Below are positions 17,511-26,503 of a stretch of 64,000 nucleotides of DNA, piece after piece. Below the pieces are notes generated by a model, which was not told the origin of the DNA, made no database searches, and worked only from the letters and a program-made list of their open reading frames with translations. The DNA lies in the NCBI GenBank assembly GCA_900318265.1, contig ONKA01000005.1, positions 94,957-158,956 on the forward strand. The letters run 5' to 3'. The stretch comes from an uncultured Bacteroidales bacterium. Its GTDB lineage: Bacteria; Bacteroidota; Bacteroidia; Bacteroidales; F082. Made by a program: the position numbers and the translations under genes. Numbering within the stretch: the stretch's first letter is position 1; the number at the start of each line of letters is the position of its first letter.

Positions 17511-18326
17511 TTAATAATAATAGTAATCTTGCGGCCTGCGTTCGTAGGTGGGGATGTCCCAGGTGACGCGGATGCCGTAATAGAGGTCGTTGTAACGCTT
17601 GTTCGGGTCAGTGTAGCCCACAGGCTCCATCACTCCAGTTTCAGGATTGGTAAACACGCGGAAGTCGTAATCGCGAAGGTCGTGGGTGCGGGCGTATGTC
17701 ACCTCCAGGGCAACCGAAAGGTTGAGCAGACGCGTATCGTTGAGCAACAGATAACCCACTTCAAAATGCGCTGCCGGACCGCCACGCATGCGGTCGTAGC
17801 CAAAGCGATAGTCCTTATCGACTGGCAGCGGTGTGTTGAGTAATGCCTGCTGATAGTCGATGCGGAGACGGTTTTGCAGATAGCCAAGACCGCCCTGAAC
17901 GAAGAAACCACAGTTGGGGTTAGGACCCAATGGGAACAACTTACCCACTTCGCCCTGAAAATGGAAGCCGCGTTGGTTGAGTTCCAACATCGTGAAACTG
18001 CCTCCACTGCCTATGATCTCACCCGCATCAGTGGTGATGCCCTCTCCCATGAGCTCCACGCGGTCGCCTTTCACCTTGGTACCATAGATGTAGTTGCCGT
18101 TAAACGTCAGCAGCCAGTTGGACGCGGTTTTATAACAAAAGCCACCTCCCACATTGTGGCTGACACCATACAAAACCTTGGTGTCGAGGCCAGGGACATG
18201 GAAGGCATAGGTAGCCTGAAACATAGCCACCGGAATCGAGTTCTGCATGATGCTCTTGGGTTGTTGCGCCAAGGCACCGACCGTCAAGCAGAGACAAAAC
18301 AAAATGGGTAAAATAATCCTTCGCAT
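17511..18326 (-). CDS. Outer-membrane beta-barrel protein of unknown function
   Basis: The 271-residue product starts at 18326 with a signal peptide (MRRIILPILFCLCLTVGALAQ). An in-frame ATG at 18395 lies in the hairpin region and is unlikely. The mature protein alternates polar and aromatic residues in strands, has glycine-rich turns (GGGFCYK, FFVQGGLGY) and ends in a tyrosine-rich tail, consistent with a small outer-membrane barrel. I recognise no family. It precedes waaA by 3 bases, so a role near the envelope is plausible. Confidence 0.7.
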   Translation of the reverse strand: MRRIILPILFCLCLTVGALAQQPKSIMQNSIPVAMFQATYAFHVPGLDTKVLYGVSHNVGGGFCYKTASNWLLTFNGNYIYGTKVKGDRVELMGEGITTDAGEIIGSGGSFTMLELNQRGFHFQGEVGKLFPLGPNPNCGFFVQGGLGYLQNRLRIDYQQALLNTPLPVDKDYRFGYDRMRGGPAAHFEVGYLLLNDTRLLNLSVALEVTYARTHDLRDYDFRVFTNPETGVMEPVGYTDPNKRYNDLYYGIRVTWDIPTYERRPQDYYYY

Positions 18327-18366
18327 ACAATTTGGTTTTTTTGTCAAACGAAAAACAATAGGTTTT

Positions 18367-18400
18367 ATTGCTTGGCTCCCGCAAGCGGGAGCCAAGCAAT
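18367..18400. repeat. Perfect 16-bp hairpin, terminator-like, GCTTGGCT family
   Basis: ATTGCTTGGCTCCCGC, a two-base loop AA, then the exact complement. It lies just downstream of the S8 protease stop (minus strand) and could terminate it, although the T-tract is weak. The GCTTGGCT core matches the palindrome inside waaA about 1 kb away. Confidence 0.8.
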
Positions 18401-18404
18401 CATT

Positions 18405-21400
18405 TTACATCTTAACCACTCTACGGACCAGCACAGCTTCACCTTTGTGGATACGAAGCGTGTAGATACCATTATCGAGGCCGTCGAGCTGATAGGCATC
18501 GCCCTCCACTTGGATGCGCTGCACCAGCTTGCCTTCGACGTTATAGACATCAATCAACGACATGCCTTGGCATTCAATGTTCACCTTATCGGAGGTCGGG
18601 TTAGGATAAATGCTCAACTTACCGTCGTTCTCGCCAAGTCCATTGAAATAATTGGCACAAGCGGCTTCACCTACGTCGGAAACACCCTTTTCGAACACCG
18701 ACTGCACAGCATAGCAATGCTGCGCGTTGAGAGCCATTTCGGTGTCGTTATAAGTGGTCTCATTGAGATGCTCGGCAATCAGTTCGCCATCGCGGTATAG
18801 GTTGTAGGCGATGGCTGAGGCCCAAGGATAGTCAACCTCGGTCCAAGCCATCGAGATATAGCCGTCGTGAACATCGGTGATACGAATTTCAGGAGCAATG
18901 TTGTAAACGCTCTCGATAAAGCAGGAGGCAATAAGCGACATGCAGTCTTCATGGACAGGCATAACTTGAACGGTGAGGCTGCCCATTAATGTGTCCATAA
19001 AGGTATTGGTCTCCACAATTACTGGTTCGGCGCCATCCACGACGACTTCATAGGCATCAGCATCACCAAACCATGTCACTGTAACCAAATCGCCGTTGAA
19101 ATGATAATCCAAACTGTCGACGGAGGCACAGATGTTTTGGGAGAGGCAAACCGTTTCGGCATCACAGCCATAGACGGACTGCGCTGTCACGCAAATCGTA
19201 TTCTCACCAATAAGCATATCCGTCATAAGAAGACTGGTAGAGCCAGTCGGAGAAGGCAGCAGCTCTAAAACATTACCATTGTATACCACATTAAAACGCT
19301 CCACATCTGCCGGATTGTCCCACTGCCAATAGAAGCGATTATTGACACCATTGGAAACAAATTCCAAACCCGTCACCGCTTCGGCGAAACAAATCTCAAC
19401 ACTTGCGCTCAGCACATAGCAGTTTTCAGCAACCGCTTTCACCATTACGGTGGTCAGACCAGCTTCCACGTCGAAAGCGTAGGCCGTCGTCTCAACCGTG
19501 GCAGCCAGCGTCCCGTTGACGTACACCTCGTATTCGTCCACTCCTTCGATGGCATCCCAATTCAGGATGACATTATGGCTTTCCATTTGATAGGTCAAAT
19601 TTTGCACAGCGCCAACAACGCAAACGGCTACATGCACGTCTTTCTCACAACCCTCAAACACAGCCTTCACAGCCATATCGTGTTCTCCTTCCGTGACGAC
19701 AAAAGCATAAGTCAATTCATTGGTCGTTGCCAACAGCTCTTCGTCCATATAGACTTGGTACTCCAGCAATCCCGTCGGGTCTTCAGGAGCTTCCCATGTG
19801 AGGGTAAGCAGCAGATTGTCGTCAATAGTATAGTCCAAGTTCTGAACAGGGCCGCACACCGACACCTCTGCCTCTAGGCAAACAAACTCGCTCTGGCAAT
19901 CATTGTAAACGGCATAGACGCAGTAGTTGTAAAGGCCTTCCTCAAGATCGGCATCGGTGTAAGTCAGTTCCGTTGTAGTGGTGAGCAGCACTGTCTCGCG
20001 ATAAACCTCGTAACCCGTTGGGGCGCCACTCTCGGGAGCATCCCAAGTCAAAACGACATCATGGCCGACTAACTCGTAGGCCAGGTTCCTGACCGGATTG
20101 CAAAACTCTTGTGCCCCAGCCCCTCCGCTACAGTTAACGGTAAAGGTCTGCGTGCCACTAAATCCGCCGCTATTCTGGTAGATGACCGTGCCATCTTCAT
20201 AGGTGACCTCGAAACTGCATTCTGAGGTCCACTGGCCGTTGTGCCAAGTGAGCGTCACCTCACAGCCTGAGGCCAACTCTCTCGTATAAGTGGCCGAACT
20301 GCCATTGTTTACGGTCATCTGCTCGGAAGGCGTGCCATCGGAATAATTGACCGTGAGGTAATTGCCTTGCCAACCGTCGCCGTAGGAGTCGTGCAGCGAG
20401 AAAATGATGTTGCATGCATTCCTGTAATTGAAAGTCAAGAGGGTATGACGACCGAAGGCATCCACGAGGTCGAGCGTGAAAGGAATGACGAATTCAGCAG
20501 GTGCGGCGGCATCGAGAGTGACGTTAAAGTCGGCATAAGCCATCATATCGGCGCCGATGGTGCTGTAAGGTTTCTCAGTCTCGTTGAGGGTGATGTATTC
20601 GTAATCCGTCGACAAAGTACCCACCACCATTTGCGCCATCTCATTGCCGACATTATCGACCAAGATACGCAAGTCGGCTGTCTCGCCAGGATTTAGGAGA
20701 CCATTGGCATTGTCGTCGTTCAGCACCACTGTGGTACCATATTGCAGCATATAATCATAAACCATGACCTTGACGCCATAGGTAGCCGTGTTTTCACCTG
20801 CAACATACACCTCCAAGTCGAATTTGATTTCCTGATTGGCCAGCACTTGATCGTTGACCGAGAAGGCAAAGGCGTTCTCCGCGGTGAGGGTTTCGTTGGG
20901 AGCAAAGTTGGGGAAGTCGACCGTATTGTCAGTGATGGTGACATTGGGATCTTCAGTAGCCAGCACAACGGTGACATTGCTAACAGGATCTTCGGTGACG
21001 TTGTCCATCGTCAAGGTCATCATGACCGACTCGCCAGGATTAAGATGATGGTTGTTGTTGCCCTCAGGGTCATTAATGGCGAACGAATTGTATCTGATGG
21101 CTCCCAGTTGTATGGCTTCAACGGCTTGGAACACATCCACACGGCCGAAGCCAAAAGTGTTGCTCTTGCCATCCGACAATGGAAGCGCCGTCTCCTCAAG
21201 GATGCGGCAAACATCGGCAGGCGTGAGGTTGATGTCCTTGCTCAGCATGAGTGCCATGCAGCCTGCCACACAAGGCGTGGCCATTGAAGTACCGCTCATG
21301 GTGGTGTAGCCTGTGTTGCTTTGATAATTCAACGACTTGATGTCGACACCAGGAGCGCACACATCGGGGCGGATGAGGCCGATTCCAGGTTGGTAGGGAT

Positions 21401-22571
21401 AGTCGCCAAACTCCGTGTTCTGCCATGTGACAGGGCCACGCGAAGTGAAGTTAGCGGCAGCGTCGTTATAGTTAACGGCACCTACACACACCGAGCAGGT
21501 CTGACCACCAGGGTTTTCGCCCTGAACGGCATCCATATAGGGAGGCGGGCAGCTGCCAGGCACACGTACATTGTTGGGGATGGGATACATCCAAGTGCTA
21601 TTGCCTTCGTTGCCAGCAGCGATGGCAGCCACAATGCCGGCATCCAAAGCAGCCTCACAAGTGTGACGCAACAAGGTACGGTCAGGAATGGAGGAATTGG
21701 GCAAACCGAGCGACATGCTGAACAGGTCGCAGCCATGCTCCACCGCCCATTGTATGCCTTCGGAAATACTCTGGGCGCCGCCGTTGCCGTTACCATCCAA
21801 GCACTTGACACACATCAGCGTGGCATCGGGAGCCATGCCCGTTTGGGAAGCGCCCGAACCATCACCGCACACCGTACCCGCACAATGCGAGCCATGGCCC
21901 ATATCATCTATGGGGTCGTTGTCGTGGTTATACACATCGTAGCCATGATTCGGAAAGTCGGATCCGCCGTCCCAAAGATGGTCGGCCAAGTCGACGTGAT
22001 GATAGTTGACACCCGTGTCGATGACAGCCACCACGACACCTTGACCTGTATAGCCCAGTTCCCATACCTGGTTGGCATGGACTTGGATGACATTCTGCGT
22101 GATTTCGCGGGTGGCCATTGCAGGAGTGGCTTCTTCACCATCGGGAATCCAGTTGTATTCCTTGGCAAAACCCATGATCTCGATGTCGTTGCGATACGCC
22201 AAATCTTGAATGGCCGCCTTGGTGGCATCGAAATACAGGGCATTTGCCATCCATAAGACAACAGGTTCGGTGGTCATGTCGTTGCGTTGCATCTCGGCCA
22301 ACGAATGGCGAAGGTCGTACTGCGAAGCATCAGCAAACGCCTTCAACTCGTTGACAACAAATGCACGACGCTCGGAGCGGTTGACATAATAGTCGGCACG
22401 ACGATTCATCTCTGCCCTATCGTATTGTGACTTCATGATTACGATGACCTTGATTTTCTCGTCATCGCTGCGTCGGGTCATCTCTTCACTCAGCAGAGGA
22501 TCGATGACAGCTTGTGCATAGCCTGCCATGCAGCAGACCGCAAGTAGGAGAAGGGTAAACAGTTTTTTCAT
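18405..22571 (-). CDS. Secreted subtilisin-family (S8) serine protease with Fn3-like modules and T9SS domain
   Basis: This 1388-residue multidomain protease has a signal peptide (1-20), a propeptide (about 25-135) and an S8 catalytic domain (about 165-490). The triad is D185 (AVIDTG), H226 (GHGSHCAGT) and S429 (GTSMATP), with the oxyanion asparagine at N321 (AAGNEG). A CARDB-like region follows, then a segment with DSYGDGWQGN, then six fibronectin-like modules. Each of the latter starts near (V/A)xNL(D/T)Y and carries a Cys pair. The protein ends in a T9SS type A domain (SIYPNPTSDKVNI ... NGIYTLRIHKG). It is divergently transcribed from the M16 peptidase. Confidence 0.93.
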   Translation of the reverse strand: MKKLFTLLLLAVCCMAGYAQAVIDPLLSEEMTRRSDDEKIKVIVIMKSQYDRAEMNRRADYYVNRSERRAFVVNELKAFADASQYDLRHSLAEMQRNDMTTEPVVLWMANALYFDATKAAIQDLAYRNDIEIMGFAKEYNWIPDGEEATPAMATREITQNVIQVHANQVWELGYTGQGVVVAVIDTGVNYHHVDLADHLWDGGSDFPNHGYDVYNHDNDPIDDMGHGSHCAGTVCGDGSGASQTGMAPDATLMCVKCLDGNGNGGAQSISEGIQWAVEHGCDLFSMSLGLPNSSIPDRTLLRHTCEAALDAGIVAAIAAGNEGNSTWMYPIPNNVRVPGSCPPPYMDAVQGENPGGQTCSVCVGAVNYNDAAANFTSRGPVTWQNTEFGDYPYQPGIGLIRPDVCAPGVDIKSLNYQSNTGYTTMSGTSMATPCVAGCMALMLSKDINLTPADVCRILEETALPLSDGKSNTFGFGRVDVFQAVEAIQLGAIRYNSFAINDPEGNNNHHLNPGESVMMTLTMDNVTEDPVSNVTVVLATEDPNVTITDNTVDFPNFAPNETLTAENAFAFSVNDQVLANQEIKFDLEVYVAGENTATYGVKVMVYDYMLQYGTTVVLNDDNANGLLNPGETADLRILVDNVGNEMAQMVVGTLSTDYEYITLNETEKPYSTIGADMMAYADFNVTLDAAAPAEFVIPFTLDLVDAFGRHTLLTFNYRNACNIIFSLHDSYGDGWQGNYLTVNYSDGTPSEQMTVNNGSSATYTRELASGCEVTLTWHNGQWTSECSFEVTYEDGTVIYQNSGGFSGTQTFTVNCSGGAGAQEFCNPVRNLAYELVGHDVVLTWDAPESGAPTGYEVYRETVLLTTTTELTYTDADLEEGLYNYCVYAVYNDCQSEFVCLEAEVSVCGPVQNLDYTIDDNLLLTLTWEAPEDPTGLLEYQVYMDEELLATTNELTYAFVVTEGEHDMAVKAVFEGCEKDVHVAVCVVGAVQNLTYQMESHNVILNWDAIEGVDEYEVYVNGTLAATVETTAYAFDVEAGLTTVMVKAVAENCYVLSASVEICFAEAVTGLEFVSNGVNNRFYWQWDNPADVERFNVVYNGNVLELLPSPTGSTSLLMTDMLIGENTICVTAQSVYGCDAETVCLSQNICASVDSLDYHFNGDLVTVTWFGDADAYEVVVDGAEPVIVETNTFMDTLMGSLTVQVMPVHEDCMSLIASCFIESVYNIAPEIRITDVHDGYISMAWTEVDYPWASAIAYNLYRDGELIAEHLNETTYNDTEMALNAQHCYAVQSVFEKGVSDVGEAACANYFNGLGENDGKLSIYPNPTSDKVNIECQGMSLIDVYNVEGKLVQRIQVEGDAYQLDGLDNGIYTLRIHKGEAVLVRRVVKM

Positions 22572-22597
22572 TTTAAATAGAATTGATTTTAAAGGTG

Positions 22598-22605
22598 CAA
22601 AGTTA
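22598..22605 (-). promoter_or_regulatory. -7 promoter element for the S8 protease
   Basis: TAACTTTG on the minus strand, 26 bases upstream of the ATG at 22571. Confidence 0.75.
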
Positions 22606-22625
22606 GAAATGTTTTGGGTTTATCG

Positions 22626-22633
22626 TATCTTTG
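22626..22633 (+). promoter_or_regulatory. -7 promoter element for the M16 peptidase
   Basis: TATCTTTG followed by CAGCCC lies 18 bases before the ATG at 22652. It overlaps a possible TTG start at 22631 and so excludes it. Confidence 0.8.
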
Positions 22634-22651
22634 CAGCCCAATTTTTACCCC

Positions 22652-23893
22652 ATGTTGGAAAACAAATACAAAGAGTCCGTCCTCCCGAATGGCATTAGGC
22701 TGATACACAAGGAAAAACAAGGCGAAATCGCCCATTTGGTACTGATGGTGGAGACCGGCACGCGCGATGAGGTGGCCCACGAAAACGGCCTCGCCCACTT
22801 TGTGGAACACACCATCTTCAAAGGCACGCAAAACCGCAAGGCATACCATATCCTGAGTTGCCTCGACAACGTAGGCGGCGACCTCAATGCTTTTACCACC
22901 AAGGAGGAGACCTGCCTGCAAGCCACCTTCCTCAAGCAACATTATAAACGCAGCCTCGACCTCTTTGCCGACATCGCCTTCCGTTCCACCTTCCCCGAGA
23001 ACGAGCTGGCCAAGGAAAAGGAAGTCATCTTGGACGAGATCAACTCCTATCTGGATTCTCCCTCCGACGAGATCTATGATTTGTTTGAGGAGATGGTTTT
23101 CAAAGGACATCCTTTGGCACGCAACATATTGGGTACTACAGAGTTGGTAAAAGGATTCCATCGTCAGGACATCCTCGACTTCATGGCGCACAACTACAGC
23201 ACCGACCAGATGATTTTAGCCTCCATCGGCGACATCAGCTTCAAGGAGTTCGAGCGGATGGCCATGACTTATTTTGGAAGCCAACCTGCACACATTATTA
23301 ATAAGAAACGCGAAATCTTCGAAGGCTATAGACCCGAAAGTCGCATCGACAAGCGCAACAACCATCTGAGCCACTGCATTATAGGTAACATCGCCCCCGA
23401 GTTCAGCAGCCCTATGCGCATGCCCATCGTCATGCTCAACAACGTGCTTGGCGGTCCAGCCATGAGTTCGCGTCTCGGCCTGAACATCCGAGAAAAATAC
23501 GGTTTCGCCTACAGCATCGAGTCGCAATACACAGCCTATTCCGACGTCGGTCTCATCAACGTCTATATGGGTGTCGACCCCGACTCGCTTGAACGCGCCA
23601 TCGAGTTGGTCCATAAGGAATTGGACAAGCTCTGTACCCAAAAGTTAGGCACCCTACAGTTGCATCATGCCAAGCAGCAACTCATAGGGCAGGTGGCATT
23701 GAGCTACGAAAGTGGCATGAACGAGTTGCTGAGTGCGACGCGTTCGCTCATCATGGGCGAAGAAATCGAATACATGGATGATATCATACAAAAGGTAGAG
23801 GCCGTCAATGCGGAAGACATCCTGGAAGTGGCCAATCAAGTCTTCGACAAGAAACAGTTGAGTCGGATTGTTTTTGAAGGAGATACCCCGTAG
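22652..23893 (+). CDS. M16 family zinc peptidase (processing-peptidase type)
   Basis: The 413-residue protein carries the inverted zinc motif HFVEH (H49, E52, H53) and the third ligand E129 in the EKEVILDEI helix, 76 residues on as expected. The C-terminal half is the non-catalytic M16 domain (GPAMSSRLGLNIREKYGFAYSIES). No signal peptide is seen, so it is probably cytoplasmic, degrading short peptides. The stop codon TAG lies inside the first CCCCGTAGGGG repeat, so the last residues (GDTP) are repeat-encoded. The natural C-terminus may have been altered by the insertion. Confidence 0.9.
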   Translation: MLENKYKESVLPNGIRLIHKEKQGEIAHLVLMVETGTRDEVAHENGLAHFVEHTIFKGTQNRKAYHILSCLDNVGGDLNAFTTKEETCLQATFLKQHYKRSLDLFADIAFRSTFPENELAKEKEVILDEINSYLDSPSDEIYDLFEEMVFKGHPLARNILGTTELVKGFHRQDILDFMAHNYSTDQMILASIGDISFKEFERMAMTYFGSQPAHIINKKREIFEGYRPESRIDKRNNHLSHCIIGNIAPEFSSPMRMPIVMLNNVLGGPAMSSRLGLNIREKYGFAYSIESQYTAYSDVGLINVYMGVDPDSLERAIELVHKELDKLCTQKLGTLQLHHAKQQLIGQVALSYESGMNELLSATRSLIMGEEIEYMDDIIQKVEAVNAEDILEVANQVFDKKQLSRIVFEGDTP

Positions 23894-24011
23894 GGGTTCC
23901 CTTTTAATAACAAACAAACAACCATCAACACATTATAATTACCCCGTAGGGGTTTTCTATTCATAACCAACAGTACTCACATTACACTAATGACACTACC
24001 CCGTAGGGGTT
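23885..24011. repeat. Three direct copies of palindrome ACCCCGTAGGGGTT upstream of the transposase
   Basis: Copies lie at 23885-23898, 23941-23954 and 23998-24011, with 56-57 base periodicity. Copies 2 and 3 continue identically into TTCTATT. Each is a CCCC-GTA-GGGG mini-hairpin. The third ends 10 bases before the transposase ATG. Confidence 0.9.
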
Positions 24012-24021
24012 TTCTATTAAG

Positions 24022-24483
24022 ATGGCAAACACATACAATCAAATCTACATCCATTTGGTCTTCGCAGTAAAATTCCGCGATGCCGTCATCAACAAATCAT
24101 GGCGACAAGAGCTTTACCAATACATTATCGGCCTAATTGCGAACAGAGGCCACAAAGTTTATGCAATTGGTGGGATGAGCGACCATATCCACATCTTGGT
24201 GAGCCTTTCACCCAAACAAGCCATTTCGGAATTAGTGCTGGAAGTGAAAAGAGCTTCGTCATTGTGGATAAAAGAAAAACAATATGTTAGATGCCAATTC
24301 GCCTGGCAAGAAGGTTTTGGGGCTTTTTCATACAGCAAGTCACAGGTTGATAGCGTGGTGAAATACATTCAAAATCAAGAAGCTCATCATGCAAAACACA
24401 CATTCAAGGATGAATATGTTTCGTTTCTTCAATTGTTTGGAATCGAATTTGATGAGAGATACATTTTTAAGGAAATGGCGTGA
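24022..24483 (+). CDS. IS200/IS605-like Y1 transposase (RAYT-type)
   Basis: This 153-residue HUH single-strand transposase has HUH residues H55-I-H57 in SDHIHILV and the catalytic tyrosine Y115 in VVKYIQNQEAHH. The N-terminal YIHLVFAVKFR strand is typical of the family. It cleaves single-stranded DNA at hairpin-containing ends through a 5'-phosphotyrosine link. No TnpB or orfB neighbour is present. Small palindromes flank it in opposite orientation (three upstream, two downstream), so it resembles the REP-associated tyrosine transposases that mobilise or maintain short palindromes rather than a classical IS. Confidence 0.9.
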   Translation: MANTYNQIYIHLVFAVKFRDAVINKSWRQELYQYIIGLIANRGHKVYAIGGMSDHIHILVSLSPKQAISELVLEVKRASSLWIKEKQYVRCQFAWQEGFGAFSYSKSQVDSVVKYIQNQEAHHAKHTFKDEYVSFLQLFGIEFDERYIFKEMA

Positions 24484-24496
24484 CAATGTAAAAGAA

Positions 24497-24561
24497 AACC
24501 CCTATGGGGTAATACAAACAAAAAATGACACGAATCTATTATAAGAGAACCCCTACGGGGT
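24497..24561. repeat. Two inverted copies of the CCCCTACGGGG palindrome downstream of the transposase
   Basis: Copies at 24497-24510 (AACCCCTATGGGGT, loop base changed but both stems kept) and 24548-24561 (AACCCCTACGGGGT) are in inverse orientation to the upstream trio. Together they bracket the transposase as left and right ends. Confidence 0.88.
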
Positions 24562-24902
24562 ACCAACCAAACTCCATATAAGCCATCTTAATAATAAAAC
24601 TTAAAGCGGAAATTTTGAGATTAAAACAGAATTTTTATATTTAAATCAAAATAATTTCCCAAAATGTACAAGTTTTTTCTCCGCTGACACATAGCAACTT
24701 ATCCTATGTGACGAAAAATAGTTGAAAAAAATGCTTGACAAAGCTTATTTCAGATTGTAGTTTTGCGATATAAAATGATAAAACAAACTATTAAAACGGA
24801 ATAATTACGATTAAATTCACTTTCAAAATCATCAATCAGGCCATCAAATTGATAACATGAAACAGACTTAACCGAATCATTCACCCACAAAAAACTAAAG
24901 CT
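24562..24902. other. AT-rich intergenic stretch
   Basis: About 340 bases contain no recognisable gene. The visible features are runs of A and T and a promoter-like pair, TTGACA (24735-24740) with TAGTTTTG (24758-24765), serving the T9SS gene at 24903. No RNA gene or riboswitch pattern was recognised. Confidence 0.6.
24758..24765 (+). promoter_or_regulatory. Candidate promoter, TTGACA / TAGTTTTG
   Basis: TAGTTTTG fits TAnnTTTG, with TTGACA 17 bases upstream. The leader to the ATG at 24903 would be about 135 bases, longer than elsewhere in the window. Confidence 0.55.
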
Positions 24903-26417
24903 ATGAAGACAAAATTTTACACCCTCCTCACTGGCCTGGTGATGGCCGCCTGCATCACGAGTTACGGACAGGAATTTGTCAACAGATTCTCCATCCAGGA
25001 ACCCAACAGGATATTCATGGGATGCGACATTATGGAAAACCAAGACGAGACGCTTTTAATCGGAGCGGTCAGCTGTACCAACCCCTACTACTATGACCCT
25101 GAATACCTGATTTACAAGACCACTCCCGAAGGCGAGATCCTCAATTCTTTGAGCATCACCGCCCCTAACGGGATGAACGGTGAGTATTTTACCAACGTCT
25201 TAGACATTTGTGACAAACATTTCCTGCTTCGTAATGCCGCGGCTCCTGACTCGTACATTGTCGCCAATCACTATCGGGACATGGTCAACAACCATTATTT
25301 CAGGATGGTTAACACCGACGCCAACCTCAACGTAATTGATGATATTTCCATTTTGGTTGATGAGGATTTTGAAGGTTCTTTCACCTGGGACAAATGGCTT
25401 ATCGACTCACGAAACGATTTCATTATCTCGTTTTGGATCGACGACGCGTTTCATCTCATGCGCATCGGACTTGATGGTACGGTCAAGACTCATCGTGAAA
25501 TCACCGAAATCTATCCTCCCAAATTTGACTATGAGTACCACCCTGACACTGTATTGTGGTATTCTGGTTTTGGCATCTTCAATGAATCTCCCCTGACCTA
25601 TTACAAATTAGGAAGTTATCAGACAGCAACGGAGAATTATCCTGTGCATTGCTATTTCTTCGATGAAGACCTCAACATTATTGGAGCACATTGGTTTGAA
25701 CGCTACGACGAAGACATCCTTTTCAGCGGAGGCAACTCCGAGCATATCATCCCCTTAGGCGAAAGTTCCTATCTGATGGCTTCGCAAATGGAGTACCCAA
25801 ATGGCGATGCGGGGTCTGCCCTGATCAAATTTGACATGGACCTCAACCCGATTTGCATTTCACCGGAATTTGGGAACCTGGGGTATCCCTTTGACACCAA
25901 AATTACAAACGACAACAGCATCTTCCAATTATACGTCAACTTTGGAAACACCTCATGGCCCATGTCGTTGGCCTGCTTGGACAGTGAATTGCATCTGAAT
26001 TGGGACATTGAATTACCAGGACTCCAGTACGACGGACTGAGCGGAAACAACATGATAGCCAAGGCAAATGGCGACATTGTTGTAGCATTTGGAGGCTCTA
26101 ATGACTATGGAGCCAGCAATACTATCATTTATGTCTACACCATACGCAACACTCCCGCAAACACCTCAGAAAAAACCATTTTCAGCACACCATACTCCCT
26201 CTACCCCAACCCCGTGAAAAACCAGCTGAACCTCCGCTTCGATGACGGCGTTGAGCCCGAGAGCGTTGAACTTTATAACCTTGCTGGTTGCCTGGTTGCC
26301 ACAAGGCGCAACAACATTCAAAGTATCGACATGAACAAGATGTCCTCCGGGGTATACACACTGCGCGTCACGATGAAAGACGGGACGAGCTACCATGAAA
26401 AGGTAATAAAAGAATAA
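24903..26417 (+). CDS. Secreted protein of unknown function with T9SS sorting domain
   Basis: The 504-residue protein has a signal peptide (MKTKFYTLLTGLVMAACITSYGQ). A beta-rich body of about 410 residues carries repeated propeller-like strands (YLIYKTTPEGEIL, FHLMRIGLDGTVK, SALIKFDMDLNPI, each pairing an observation with a following D/G turn). The end is a T9SS type A domain (SLYPNPVKNQLNL ... SSGVYTLRVTMKDG). I do not recognise an enzyme family; the repeats suggest a beta-propeller. It stands alone downstream of the transposase region. Confidence 0.78.
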   Translation: MKTKFYTLLTGLVMAACITSYGQEFVNRFSIQEPNRIFMGCDIMENQDETLLIGAVSCTNPYYYDPEYLIYKTTPEGEILNSLSITAPNGMNGEYFTNVLDICDKHFLLRNAAAPDSYIVANHYRDMVNNHYFRMVNTDANLNVIDDISILVDEDFEGSFTWDKWLIDSRNDFIISFWIDDAFHLMRIGLDGTVKTHREITEIYPPKFDYEYHPDTVLWYSGFGIFNESPLTYYKLGSYQTATENYPVHCYFFDEDLNIIGAHWFERYDEDILFSGGNSEHIIPLGESSYLMASQMEYPNGDAGSALIKFDMDLNPICISPEFGNLGYPFDTKITNDNSIFQLYVNFGNTSWPMSLACLDSELHLNWDIELPGLQYDGLSGNNMIAKANGDIVVAFGGSNDYGASNTIIYVYTIRNTPANTSEKTIFSTPYSLYPNPVKNQLNLRFDDGVEPESVELYNLAGCLVATRRNNIQSIDMNKMSSGVYTLRVTMKDGTSYHEKVIKE

Positions 26418-26459
26418 AGTAAGTGCTTTTTTTCATAATGATTTGGTTTTAGTTGATTT

Positions 26460-26487
26460 GTAGAGACGGTGCATGCACCGTCTCTAC
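26460..26487. repeat. Perfect 28-bp palindrome, GTAGAGACG family (intergenic copy)
   Basis: GTAGAGACG ... CGTCTCTAC with central GTGCATGCAC is fully self-complementary. It lies between the convergent ends of the T9SS gene and purE and may serve as a hairpin for both. Other copies lie inside two coding sequences (29398-29966 and 37568-37595). Confidence 0.92.
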
Positions 26488-26503
26488 TGTTTTCTATACC
26501 AAA

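Noticed and set aside
21321-22256. A 311-residue open frame on the + strand opposite the S8 catalytic domain
   Set aside because: It overlaps the D185-H226-S429 region of the protease on the other strand and has no recognisable domain.
23885-24011. Three evenly spaced repeats looked like a short CRISPR array
   Set aside because: The repeat is only 14 bases and fully palindromic, the spacers of about 42 bases share no cas genes nearby, and inverted copies occur downstream of a transposase, which fits REP-like elements.
24562-24902. Possible small RNA or riboswitch in the AT-rich gap
   Set aside because: No stable hairpin or known riboswitch core was recognised, only A/T runs and a promoter-like pair.
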